Part shown: positions 24,901-34,129 of the stretch, piece by piece | Layout: every line of letters begins with the position of its first letter | Position numbering within the stretch: the first letter of the stretch is position 1 | From: Hexactinellida sp. DTS-2022 | Lineage: Eukaryota > Porifera > Hexactinellida | Assembly: GCA_028753945.1 (NCBI GenBank) | Contig: JAPNXP010000002.1 | Span: 13,020,001 to 13,084,000, forward strand | Length of the DNA: 64,000 nt | Direction: 5' to 3' | Notes under the pieces: model-generated | What the model saw: only the letters and a program-made list of their open reading frames with translations | Databases searched by the model: none | Told to the model about the DNA's origin: nothing | Translations under genes and position numbers: made by a program

Positions 24901-27900
24901 GGAGCTGGACACAGCGCCGCCCCTGACCGGAGATATCGCCGTCATAGAAGCAGCGCTTTCCAACCACAGGGTGAGTGTTATTAATTCATATCTATTCAGC
25001 TTATCCTCTCGCGGTCCTCTTTTCGGGTCGACCACATAGGCTGCCCAACCTGACAAAATCCATCACAGAGCAATTTTTGCCATAGACTGTAATTACCCCT
25101 AAAAAATACTGGCCATCCTCCCGTATTAACACTTGACTAATTGCTGATTTATAATAATAAATACTGTGTAAAGGCACTGGCAACGCAGCTGGCCACGAAA
25201 GCCCCGACGATAGACTCAGTCCTGCAGACGCTCCCCTCAATGGGCATGGCCGCAGAGACGGGGGAGCTGGGGGCACTCGTGGCAGAGGTCAAGGAGAAGG
25301 TGGCCACGCGCGGAGACAGGATTTCGCGCGGACTGAGGGCTCTCAAGCAGTTCGACGTGCGGGAGAATCAGCTGAGAGAGAATATTGAGACTTTCATGGA
25401 CCAGCTGGATGCTAGCGAGAACTGCTACGGCGTGGTTACTGTAGTGGAGGAGATCTCCATACAGCACGAGGTATAGTGTTATTGGTGCTTACTTGATAAC
25501 TTTCCCTGGCCATATAAAGTAGAATATCATTAATACGATCACTGTTTCCGTCCTTTGAAAGCCTTTTCAATGCAAATGACGCCAGTTAATATGAATTTCG
25601 GATAAGTAGTACACATTTTGACGGTCCTTTGGTGTACATATTAATGAGGTAATACAGTAATCATAAAGCGCTGGATTCTATGAATTTCTTGAATTCTGGT
25701 TACCCTAGATTTCCATACTAAGCACCTGAAAATATAAGTTGGCAAGTATTTTGTTGTTGTTGTTGTTGTTGTTGTTACTTACTCCTGCTCTAACTAGGCT
25801 CTGGTGAGCGAGATGCCGGGCATGGAGCAGATGCTAGACGACATGAAGGAAATCGCGCTTTCTGTCCGCACGGATAACCTGGTTGACGAGTCCGATCAGA
25901 TGGAGGAACAGCTGAGAGAGATAACTCTGCTCTGGGAGAGCTTCTCTGCTCGGGCGCAGCAGCAGAGCAGCGAGGTTTACAACGCGGCTAAGATCGCCCA
26001 GAGACTGGCCAGTCTCTACACACTGCTCCTCAACTGGCTGGAGCCTGTAAGTCTCTTCATATGCTACTACGGGCGTTCTAACGCTACGTAGCGCAACATT
26101 CCAGAAATCAAACGCCCTCCCTATGTCACGTTGACAACTTTGTAATACAAAAGTGGTATGTACACATTGGCCAACCCCTTCAGAGCTCAAATTGGTACTT
26201 GAAGTGACCTATCGAAGGGGCGACCCATCATAAAATTGACCCATATGCCCTCTGGCCCCTCCCCCTTTGAAGCGTTACGATAGAACGGTCCCCTATTAGC
26301 GCATTAAGGCACCCTCTCCGCAGACCTACAACGAGATTACAAAGAACACAGAGCTGACGCCTAACAACCTGGAGGCGGGCAACAAGCGCATCGTGGACAT
26401 GGAGGCGGGGCTGGAGCAGCACCGCGCGCAGTACGAGGAGTTCCATCAGCTGTTCGAGCAGATCGAGCCGCGAGCTCACGAGATCGGCCTGGAGGACCTG
26501 AACGAGGTCAAGGTGTGTGTGACCCAGTTCTGGACCGAGGTGGAGAGCTCCATTCGCGGCATGCGCGAGGAGCTGGAGGCTGCCACGCGGGGAATAGAAG
26601 ACTTAATGGTTTGTAAGACTCTCATTAACTAGTGTTGCTTGTAGAGCATAATTATTCGCTCCTTTTGTATTTACCTGGATAGCATTTTGTACATTCACAT
26701 TATGTCTGAGGTCTTGTATGGTTAAATTCCAGTGCTCGACAAAATGAAATTTAGATGGTGGCTAATTAAGCCACCATCTCACTTTTTCTGGTGGCTAAAG
26801 AATAATCAACGGCCGGTTTAACAAACTACTGATGGCTTGACAAACTTCTGATGCCGTAAAACAACACTAATATTAATAACCAATAATTCAACGAACAATT
26901 TAACCTACACAACATCAAATAATTCCACAATTAATGGTGGATTAGTTAAGCCACCAAAGTTTAAATTTGGTGGCTTAAGAAAGATTTTTGGTGGCTAACG
27001 CCACCAAACCACCTAATTTGTCGAGCACTGTTAAATTCTCATCCGAATAGGCATTTCGACGATAATTATAATTGTTGAAGTCTAATTATATTTTGTTTTT
27101 TTATAACCTCAACGAAAACCAACAAGTTATGAGCGAAATACGATATCGGTTTTATGAATGTTGTTACTTAAAATAGTTTGAAGTGCCCCGTTTGCTTGTG
27201 TAGAATAAGCTGGTTAAGATAGCGGACTGGACCGACAGCGCTACCCTGGACATGGAGCGAATCTCGGACGAGCCGATCCCCAGCTCCAGCTCGGACCTGG
27301 AGAGAATAGAGGAGATGATTGCCGAGCACGAGAAGTTCATGGCAGAGCTCGGCGAGTGGCACAAGCAGCTGGAGCCTGTGGTGAGTACTCTATCCAATTG
27401 TAATGGGAGCATGATATACTTCCGTATTTAAATAAAAACTATAATCGGATATACGTAGTATCGCGTTTACATTTTAAAGACCATTAATCCTATACTTTGA
27501 CATCTATAGTGTGGAAACCATTGCTTTAGTCGTAGGAAGACATTACACTCGCTTCTATGTAATCAGTGCAGTAGGCTGCCGTAGCACGCTAGATTTGATA
27601 AATCTAGAATTTCAATTGTGATTGCGAGTCAATGAAGAGAAATCGATACTGCCATGAGATAATATATATTAGGCCATAGCCAGAGACTTAGCCACACTGT
27701 AGAGACCACCTTCCACTTGATATGTACAATACTGTAACTGAACACAGCGTACTGATATTCGGCTCGGAAATATCCCATTAGAATGATCAATCAAAAAAGC
27801 TCAGTCAGGAATCGCTCATCGAAGCGAGGAAGCGTGTCCTCCGATATAGATGCCAACAAGTTCAGTGACTTCATATTCATAGCGGAGTTCTCTGAGCAAA

Positions 27901-30900
27901 TAGGCCCCACCCCCGTGCTATGCATTCCAGACTGCTGTCCACATAACTTTAACCAGATCGCATTCGCAGTGCGTGTCCTGTCAGTGGACTGGCACCTGAA
28001 GGCGGGCGCTAGCTCGGGCGAGCAGTCCAGGTTCTCTCTGGAGCAGGACGTGCAGATGCTGCTGAGCGAGCCCAAGGAGAGCGCCGAGGCGGTGGCGAGC
28101 TACCTGACTGTGTACGACCTGCATGCGCGGGGGAACGAACGTCCCTACTGCTTCTGCTACGTCACGCAGGACAAAAACAAAATGATGCTCTTCTTCGATG
28201 ATATTATGAAGGCTCTAGCCAAGGTAGTTACGCAAATACACAAAAGGAATTACGAGGTGTTTCTTAAGGACTTGAAATCTCACTCCAATCTCTTACGAAA
28301 AGACATGCAGCTAATTAAATCGGAAGGTTTGCCAAAGAGCCTCCCGCCCGGGGTGACGCCCGAATCAGCTGTTGAGGACATAGCCTCTCACCTGCAGGAC
28401 ATGACCTCTCTCATTGAAGATCTCGATATTACACTGGGACAGCTCAACAATGACATGGTGACGTCACTGCGTGGCCACACCATAATCTCCAGGTCACATT
28501 CAGATACGCTAAGGAAGCGCGCAGGGAGGTTTAGAAAGAGGGTCAATTCTGATTTGAAGCTCTCGCATTCCATATCTCCCAACACGTTGCTGGGTACCAG
28601 TCCCACATATACGCTGTCCACCATCACTTCCTCCGTGCGGAACTTTGATAGGAAGCTGCGGTCCCTGCCGGAGCTGGTCTCCGTGACTATGTGGGGAGAG
28701 ATCCGGCGGTCCCTGGAGGACATCGTGCAGCTGTTCAGACAGGACACCTCTCTGCTTCTGCTTAACCGCTATGACGCGGCTAGCCTCAGGCCGAGCTCCT
28801 CTCTCCTCTCGGTCGGACAGTTCGCAGTGAGCAACTTCATTCCTCCGGACAGACCCCAGTCGAAGCGCACGCCTAAGTCCGAAGAAACAGCTGATTACCA
28901 GCCCAGTTCTATCCCAGACCAGGTCCTGCATCCCAGCAAGGTTTGGTCTGTTAAGAACTCTCCTTTCGCGAATGAAGGCTCAAAAGCGCAAATGCTCTTA
29001 ACCGAAAAGAAACAGATCGAGTCCACCCGGACAACTGGCAGTTTTTCCCCCACTTCCTTCTCCTCCCTGGAGTCCGGAGACGGCCCCTCCCACTCGCACC
29101 CTCACTCCTCCAGTCTCAGCAGCGACTCTCCAGGGGTCGCCACCTCCCGGGAGACCTTAGGTCCCAACACATACGAACAGGTGCTCACTGCCAACCCGCT
29201 GGGCTACAATATCATAGGGGACTCCTGTCCCTCGGACAACAGTCACGACCTGTTGTCCTACGAAGCCAGCGACTCGACGGAGGGGTCGGACGGCTACTCG
29301 ACCCCTCCGGACTCCGCTTGCAACAGCACGCACCTGCTCCCCTGCAGCTCCCCCGTCCTATTCACCTCTGCCAGGCTGCGGGCCAGCTCCCGCCTCAGCT
29401 GCGACCTCAAGGCGCAGCTGTACCGAGCCCCCAACCTCGTGCACGTGGTCTTCTCAATGCTGTCTGGGAAACCGGTCATGTGTGAATGTCCCCGGCTGTG
29501 CGAGACGGAAACGGAGTCTCTTCTGCGGAATCTCTCGCTCTTCCTCCCCGGCAGTGCGCACAAGCACCGCATCCTGCCCGCGGCAGAGTACGCCTCTCCT
29601 CTCTTCTCCTCGCTCAGCAGCACCAAACTAGCAATTGTTAAGTCAAAGAGTCTGCTGAGCTCCAAGCAGTACGGCCTGGTTAGGCGGCACTCACAGGTAT
29701 TCGCGGTCAGCGAGACTACGTCAACTTTCCACGGACACCGCTACGAAGGAGATCTCTTAACAATGTTTTCAAAACAATTCTTAACTCGGCAGCGTACCGT
29801 CCCTTTAAGCGACGAGTTCCTTCTGAGTCTACTCCAGTCGGTGCTGCTAGGCACAGCAATGAAGGCCTACCTCTTGTTCCACCACTCCCTGTCCATGCAG
29901 CAGAACGTCATCAAGTCCGGCGACGCGCTCAAGGGCACCCTGGCCCTCTCAAACTCGGACTGGGAAATTATTAAATACTTTTCTAAAGTTATTCGGGAAC
30001 AGATAATCGAGCAGTTCGATCGGGAGATTATCTGTAGGAATAGTATGATATCTGAGTGCGTACCCAGTGTTTCAGCCCCACATGCCACTCCTATGCTAAC
30101 GTTGCTAGGCTATGGAGATAGCCACTGCGAAGAGAATTCTTTAACATTCACGTCCACTAACGATACAGGGAAAAAGTAGCGCATTGCACACACTCTGTTT
30201 GTAGATCCATTAACTGTACATACTCTCTCAATTAATTGCACATAAAAGCCAAATTAAATATAAATTATAAATTATTATCTGTTACAGAAATGTGCGTATC
30301 AGTGTACTATACAGCAATTTGTAAAAACGCTCCTAATCCTGACCTGATCCAATTTCCATACGCCTAAATCACAAATTTATGTTGCGGTATAGGAGAAGAT
30401 TCCAAATTTTCGCGCTCCTAAATACAAATTTCCAAAAATCGTAGTCCAAAAAAGAGCGTCTCGCGCTCCTGGATAATTCCTTGGACTGCATATTCACAAT
30501 ACTTAGCTTAGTACAGTACAAATACAGTAAACTCCTATTTAATTACACGAAGTCGAATATAACAAGTTATATCTATTCCCCAGACGGGTACGCGGGTAAG
30601 GTAATTGATTTATTCCGCTTATAACGAAGTAATAGAATCCCTGAACTTCGTTATAAGGGGAGTTGACTGTATATTTATATGTCTGCAGAATCGAGTGGTG
30701 AAGGCCCTACAGAAGACGGAGAAGGGCAAAGAGATGGAAGAACTGCGCAAGAAAGTTAACAAGAAGATGCAGATCCTATGGGTGCACGCATCGGAGCGGC
30801 AGAGACATCTTAAGGAGGCAAAGGATAGGATTGTAGACAGACAGATATACGCCTCTTTCGACTTCAAACTGTGGCTCGAAAACGTAAGCTATTCATTATT

Positions 30901-33599
30901 ATGTGCGGGTCCAGCCTTAACTTTATAGTCTGTACTTAGTGTTGCCAGATAATGATGTATAACAATACTAAAGTTCAGGGTTTATGCTAAGTTTATAAAC
31001 TCAAAATTTGATTAAAATGTTATAATGAGTAATAAATCTATGAACTCTGTTATGATCCGGCAATACAGTGCTCATATGGCCCCTGTGAGCTGACAGTAAG
31101 CATAGACAATAATAAGTCTCTTAGCTCTGTGCTAATCACTGCACTGTTATATGAACCAAATGGTTATGCGGCATCTTTGTATATGAATATATTCTGTTAA
31201 TACTGGTTGGATATTAATGTTTCTGTCCCCAGTTTAAGACTCACATCGCGAAGAGCAAGATGAGAGAGGGAGACATATTCAGGAAGGCTGACATTATTAA
31301 CCACACGTATTTGGGGAAGGAGGAGTTCATAACTCAGCTTAAAAACACAGGTACTTGCTAACTGTCTGTTTATTAACTATTCCCTGATATAATTATATAA
31401 TTATATAATTATCCCTGGATTTCCTTTGCTAAATACCTGAAAATAGGTATCCTATAGTTTCTATTACACTTTTCGATTAATATCAATCCCCAAATCCCCG
31501 TATAATCCTGGGATCCCTGGAAGGTTGGCGAGTATGATTGGTGTGTGTTTGTAGGGTTAACTTGCAAACACCAAGAATTGGAATTAGTCGCAGCTAAATT
31601 TGAAGAGAACAACAATCTAGTGAATGTGGACCAGTTTATGAAGGCCTTCAGACCTAGAGTATGTTGCTGTTGCAGAGCTTGAATTATAATTTAATGCATT
31701 TATTTCTGTTAGATCGAGAACGATACAAGGCCTGATAAAGTGGTTATCAACGAGCACGTAAGTCCATTCATATCTCCTTACCTCATACAGTGTAAAGTTT
31801 GTGAAATTAGTTTTAATCGAGCACTGGCAAGGTCATTTTTTGACACCAATGATTCACCTTCGCAATACCGGGTTGTAATTATAAGGTGTTGGCCTATATT
31901 GTAAGCCCATTGTTTATACGTTGATACATAGGTAATGAGGGAAGTTAGCAAGTGCTGCTGTGAGCATAGATTTAGAGTCGATAAGAAGGAGACGCCAGGA
32001 GGCCTCATGTACCAGGTAACACAGTAATGTACTCTATAATACAGAGATTTCAAATTATGCGAACCCTTTTGCATCTGTGAAATATTATCACAAACCATCA
32101 AATGTCTCATCCTGAAATGAACTGTTCAACATTGAATGGGTGACATTTTAGATTTTTCTTCTCGATTGACGATATTTTGTATTTCCATAAATGAATAATT
32201 TAATTTTTTATTTTTATTGCTTCGTGACCCCCCTAGAAAGCCTATGGGACCCCAAGTTAACAAGCCTGCTAAAATATAGCATTTTGATTATCTACAAATA
32301 ATTCCTAGTTCGGAGACAACAAGGCCTGGCGGCTGGTGCGCATCCTGCGAAACTCTGTAATGGTGCGCGTGGGAGGCGGCTGGGAGGAGCTGGAGAAGTT
32401 CCTGCACAAACAGGATCCCTGCAGGGCCGATAAAGACTCAAAGCATCTCCACGGTAGAATCAATGTCGATATTTACAAGTTCGACCATAAGACCTCTACA
32501 TCCATGGTGCAAATAAACTCAGAATACTACTCGAAGATCGACAGTAAGACAAAAGCTATTGAGGACTCCCACAAGCAGGTCTCAGTCAGCTTTCACGACC
32601 CCTCCTGCGAGAACACGCCCATCAGGTCTATTTCAGAGATTTCTCACATAAAAGAAGGTACAACTCAAATTTAATTGTTTCCTCAACTGTCTCAGTTAAT
32701 AACTACAGAGGTACCCAAGGTTTATTCCAGACGCGTGCGGAGGCGCGTAATTTTGAAAGTAAACTTTTATAGGCGCGCGAAAATCGAGAGATACTCTCAG
32801 AGACGTAATGTAAATTGAGAATTTTAGGCGCGTAAGCGAGTTCAAACTAATTCTAGCGTTTTTTTAGACTGATTTTGGAATGCCGGGTGTTTGTAAATGA
32901 CATTGTTTACTGTATCTCCCACTAGTGTCCCCTCAGTCCGCTAAGAAGGTGACCTCTGCGATCTCTCCCAGCGCCAAGAAGAAGCTGGACACCGGAGCCG
33001 GCGGCGCCACGCCCCAGCGGTCGTCCAACCTACCGACACTCTCTTCCCACAAGTCTGTGCAAAAGCCGACTCCGAGCTCTCACGGTAATCCTAGCCTGTC
33101 TTATAGCGTATCTAGGGCAGTAGCTCGCATTCCATCTGATCACAATGCTTAACAACAATTCCCTGGATATATTGCTAAAAACCCTGAATTTTGTTATTTT
33201 TGGGATTTATGGTGTTTCCTTGGATTTTCATTGCTAAATATAGTTATTATGAACTTTCAAGGAACCAAGAATTGTGTTCATAATAGAGACTTCATACAAC
33301 CCCTTTGTAAGTTATTTAACTGGGACCATAGGGCTTGTTCATGGCAAAATGTTTTTCATATTAAACTGACCTGAAAACAGATACGTATACAATAGTTTAA
33401 ATTATTACACTTTCGAGTTATGTCAAGATTCGCAATATTACACTTCCCAATAGGTGCGACAGGTAGTACTGAGAGTGTGAAGGCTACAACTGAAGGTGCG
33501 AAAGGTACCGGAGGAAAACTTTCGAGAAATTCATCCTTCAAAGATAACCGCAGTACACCCACGAAACAAACAACGATAAAGCCACGCCCTAAGCAATAA
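6944..33599 (+). CDS. Spectraplakin-type actin/microtubule cross-linker (CH-CH, spectrin repeats, EF-EF, GAS2)
   Basis: Exons by hand: 6944-7172, 7308-7369, 7416-7505, 7790-7870, 7992-8084, 8402-8675, 13128-13333, 13396-13488, 13542-13666, 13903-14083, 15163-15251, 15309-15417, 15598-16068, 16307-16402, 16456-16722, 17388-17450, 17572-17793, 18096-18392, 18901-19203, 19377-19709, 20248-20559, 20802-20996, 21536-21694, 21850-22179, 22233-22676, 22936-23667 (probably split by an intron at 23185-23232), 23717-24121, 24177-24338, 24538-24720, 24830-24970, 25174-25470, 25798-26046, 26324-26608, 27204-27380, 30689-30883, 31233-31350, 31555-31658, 31713-31757, 31932-32015, 32309-32657, 32926-33084, 33454-33599. 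Phases match at every junction, giving about 2968 residues. Two calponin-homology domains (about 77-185 and 186-300) bind F-actin in this family. The rod (about 400-2630) is helical with spectrin-repeat signatures ([11 protein letters not shown]). EF-hand-like segments lie at about 2635-2708. The GAS2 domain (about 2719-2790; [21 protein letters not shown]) is the microtubule-binding module. A basic Ser/Pro/Lys tail follows. No plakin or SH3 domain was recognised. TTGTAG ends 6 nt before the ATG. SMCR8 is nested in one intron. Confidence 0.9.
7204..7276. repeat. Pogo-like inverted-repeat remnant in intron 1
   Basis: The left arm AACTCCCGTTATAACGAGAT and the right arm ATCTCGATATAAGCGGGTAT are imperfect inverted repeats of the TTATAACGAAG-type pogo-like family. 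It occupies about half of the 135-bp intron. Confidence 0.5.
7516..7690. repeat. Degenerate pogo-like element in intron 3
   Basis: It contains ATACGAATTGCGG, TACATTTTGACG and TTCGTACTAACGAGGTTCTG. The last two resemble the 15445-15584 element and its relatives. The left end is poorly preserved, so the borders are approximate. Confidence 0.4.
8787..13127. repeat. Minisatellite of 45-bp units, each containing a 3' splice site and the start of exon 7
   Basis: The unit is CTGTAGTTAGTGTGTGTGTT + TAGACATGGCTAAGGGCGT + ACAACA, 45 bp. There are 97 unit starts from 8787 to 13105; all are 45 bp except one of 43 bp near 10775. Variation is confined to a few positions: ATGG/ATGA, CTAAG/CTATG, GGCGT/GACGT, and a GTGTTTAGTTAGACA variant at 11766 and 12981. 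The last unit runs into exon 7: its TTTAG is the real acceptor, and ACATGGCTAAGGGCGT is the first 16 coding bases. All six frames through the unit contain a stop, so it is not coding. It makes this intron 4452 bp long, when most others are 46-600 bp. Confidence 0.97.
14126..15136. mobile_element. 1-kb pogo-like element in intron 10
   Basis: The left end CAGTCACTCCGCTTAGTCGG and the right end CGATTAAGCGGACTCGACTG are inverted repeats, related to the 4979-5158 element. TA follows the right end. The interior has no transposase ORF. At 14560-14960 it carries a patch of degenerate GAACGAACTGAACG repeats. Removing it leaves a 68-bp intron. Confidence 0.7.
15445..15584. mobile_element. 140-bp pogo-like MITE filling intron 12
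   Basis: The left end CAGTAGAACCTCGTTAGTAC and the right end GCACTAGCGAGGTGCTACTG are inverted repeats. TA duplications flank it at 15443-15444 and 15585-15586. The element ends 13 bp before exon 13, and only about 40 bp of the 180-bp intron is not element. Confidence 0.85.
18584..18853. mobile_element. Inverted-repeat element in intron 18
   Basis: The left arm ACTGTATTTATTCGAATAGT and the right arm TACTATTAGAGTATATACGG are imperfect inverted repeats; GGCGATTATT is also repeated inside, next to GAATAGTAGCC and GAATAGGGGC. It belongs to the same loose family as a sequence at about 21118-21360 (intron 22), which has TTGAATAAGTGCGCC and GGCGCTTATTCGAAG. Borders are approximate. Confidence 0.5.
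24368..24504. mobile_element. Pogo-like MITE in intron 28 (TTATAACGAAG subfamily)
   Basis: It shares CCCAGACGG, TTATTTGACTCCGCTTA and CCCTGGACTTCGT with the better-preserved copy at 30525-30669. Terminal repeats are eroded. Without it the 199-bp intron would be about 60 bp. Confidence 0.55.
25518..25660. repeat. Degenerate pogo-like element in intron 31
   Basis: AGTAGAATATCATTAATACG at the left, ACATTTTGACGGTCC inside and ATTAATGAGGTAATACAG at the right match the 15445-15584 element in order, with many substitutions. A GTT trinucleotide run follows at about 25752-25777. Confidence 0.5.
26071..26290. mobile_element. Inverted-repeat element in intron 32
   Basis: The left end GGGCGTTCTAACGCTACGTA and the right end AGCGTTACGATAGAACGGTC are inverted. 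Related fragments occur at about 19235-19330 (CCCTCCCTATGTTACG, TTTGTAATACAAAAG) and 22741-22800. Removing it leaves a 57-bp intron. Confidence 0.6.
26730..27030. mobile_element. hAT-type MITE with 8-bp target duplication in intron 33
   Basis: A 301-bp element with left end CAGTGCTCGACAAAATG and right end CTAATTTGTCGAGCACTG. It is flanked on both sides by TTAAATTC (26722-26729 and 27031-27038). An 8-bp duplication and CAG...CTG ends are typical of hAT. The interior contains repeated GGTGGCT/AGCCACC palindromes. Confidence 0.92.
27783..30179 (+). CDS. SMCR8: SMCR8 (C9orf72 complex subunit), nested in the spectraplakin intron
   Basis: A single-exon gene of 798 residues. SMCR8 is a longin/DENN-fold protein that joins C9orf72 and WDR41 in a complex with GAP activity on small GTPases and roles in autophagy and lysosome function. 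The N-terminal longin part is clear: [17 protein letters not shown] at about 31-47, VLSVDW, then [14 protein letters not shown]. Arg116 in that motif aligns with the arginine finger of human SMCR8 (Arg147). The middle (about 350-510) is a low-complexity Ser/Pro linker. The C-terminal DENN region resumes at about 540 ([19 protein letters not shown]) and runs to about 770. The length is a little shorter than the vertebrate protein. The gene lies wholly between spectraplakin exons 27204-27380 and 30689-30883, on the same strand. ATCCCATTAG ends 1 nt before the ATG, an acceptor-like site. Codon use is GC-ending, as in the host gene. Confidence 0.93.
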   Translation: MINQKSSVRNRSSKRGSVSSDIDANKFSDFIFIAEFSEQIGPTPVLCIPDCCPHNFNQIAFAVRVLSVDWHLKAGASSGEQSRFSLEQDVQMLLSEPKESAEAVASYLTVYDLHARGNERPYCFCYVTQDKNKMMLFFDDIMKALAKVVTQIHKRNYEVFLKDLKSHSNLLRKDMQLIKSEGLPKSLPPGVTPESAVEDIASHLQDMTSLIEDLDITLGQLNNDMVTSLRGHTIISRSHSDTLRKRAGRFRKRVNSDLKLSHSISPNTLLGTSPTYTLSTITSSVRNFDRKLRSLPELVSVTMWGEIRRSLEDIVQLFRQDTSLLLLNRYDAASLRPSSSLLSVGQFAVSNFIPPDRPQSKRTPKSEETADYQPSSIPDQVLHPSKVWSVKNSPFANEGSKAQMLLTEKKQIESTRTTGSFSPTSFSSLESGDGPSHSHPHSSSLSSDSPGVATSRETLGPNTYEQVLTANPLGYNIIGDSCPSDNSHDLLSYEASDSTEGSDGYSTPPDSACNSTHLLPCSSPVLFTSARLRASSRLSCDLKAQLYRAPNLVHVVFSMLSGKPVMCECPRLCETETESLLRNLSLFLPGSAHKHRILPAAEYASPLFSSLSSTKLAIVKSKSLLSSKQYGLVRRHSQVFAVSETTSTFHGHRYEGDLLTMFSKQFLTRQRTVPLSDEFLLSLLQSVLLGTAMKAYLLFHHSLSMQQNVIKSGDALKGTLALSNSDWEIIKYFSKVIREQIIEQFDREIICRNSMISECVPSVSAPHATPMLTLLGYGDSHCEENSLTFTSTNDTGKK
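30525..30669. mobile_element. Pogo-like MITE 19 bp upstream of a spectraplakin exon
   Basis: A 145-bp element with ends CAGTAAACTCC and GGGGAGTTGACTG, flanked by TA at 30523-30524 and 30670-30671. The interior has TTATAACGAAG-type inverted motifs. Its right end lies 19 bp before exon 30689-30883, so the branch-point region for that exon is probably in or next to the element. Confidence 0.8.
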
Positions 33600-33931
33600 C
33601 CAAAATAACACCACACATTCTCTCCGATAGGAGGGCACACTATGGATATATCAAGCCATGTTTTAAAATTAGATAGATGTACTTATATTGTAACATTTTA
33701 GTAGATTATGGATTATATATCTGAGTTCCCTTTCTTGTAAATATAATAATACGCATGTCCTTAGAAGTTAGAAATATACGTATGTCGACTCACTTCTTTT
33801 AATAGAAATTTTGAGCAACGTTATCTGTCCGAGGCGTCAAAATATGAAAAACCAGGGTTGCCAATGAAAGAATTTATAGATCCCAATCTAAACCGTCGTT
33901 AATACTAACACGGATAAGACGAAATGGTTAA
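33600..33931. other. 3' flank of the spectraplakin gene
   Basis: AT-rich sequence with no ORF. It probably holds the 3' UTR (ATATAATAATACGC near 33740). It ends at the left terminal repeat of the first MULE. Confidence 0.45.
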
Positions 33932-34129
33932 CGGAACTTTCGTCGCCCGGAATTTTTGTCAACGGAATTTAACTCTAAATTATTGGCTTCGCAAAAGTAT
34001 ATTTAGTGCTTCTCGTTTATGATAGACACTTTAAATCAGGGGTGGCAATTAGCTATTTCTATTATATGTAACTCTTAAGTGTTAATTATCAATTATTCTC
34101 CTGTATAATATAAACGGCTTTTTGCTATC

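Noticed and set aside
30689-33599. Independent GAS2-like gene downstream of SMCR8
   Set aside because: The exon at 30689 has no ATG at its start, joins exon 27204-27380 in phase 0, and continues coiled spectrin-type sequence; one host gene is simpler. RNA evidence could still reverse this.
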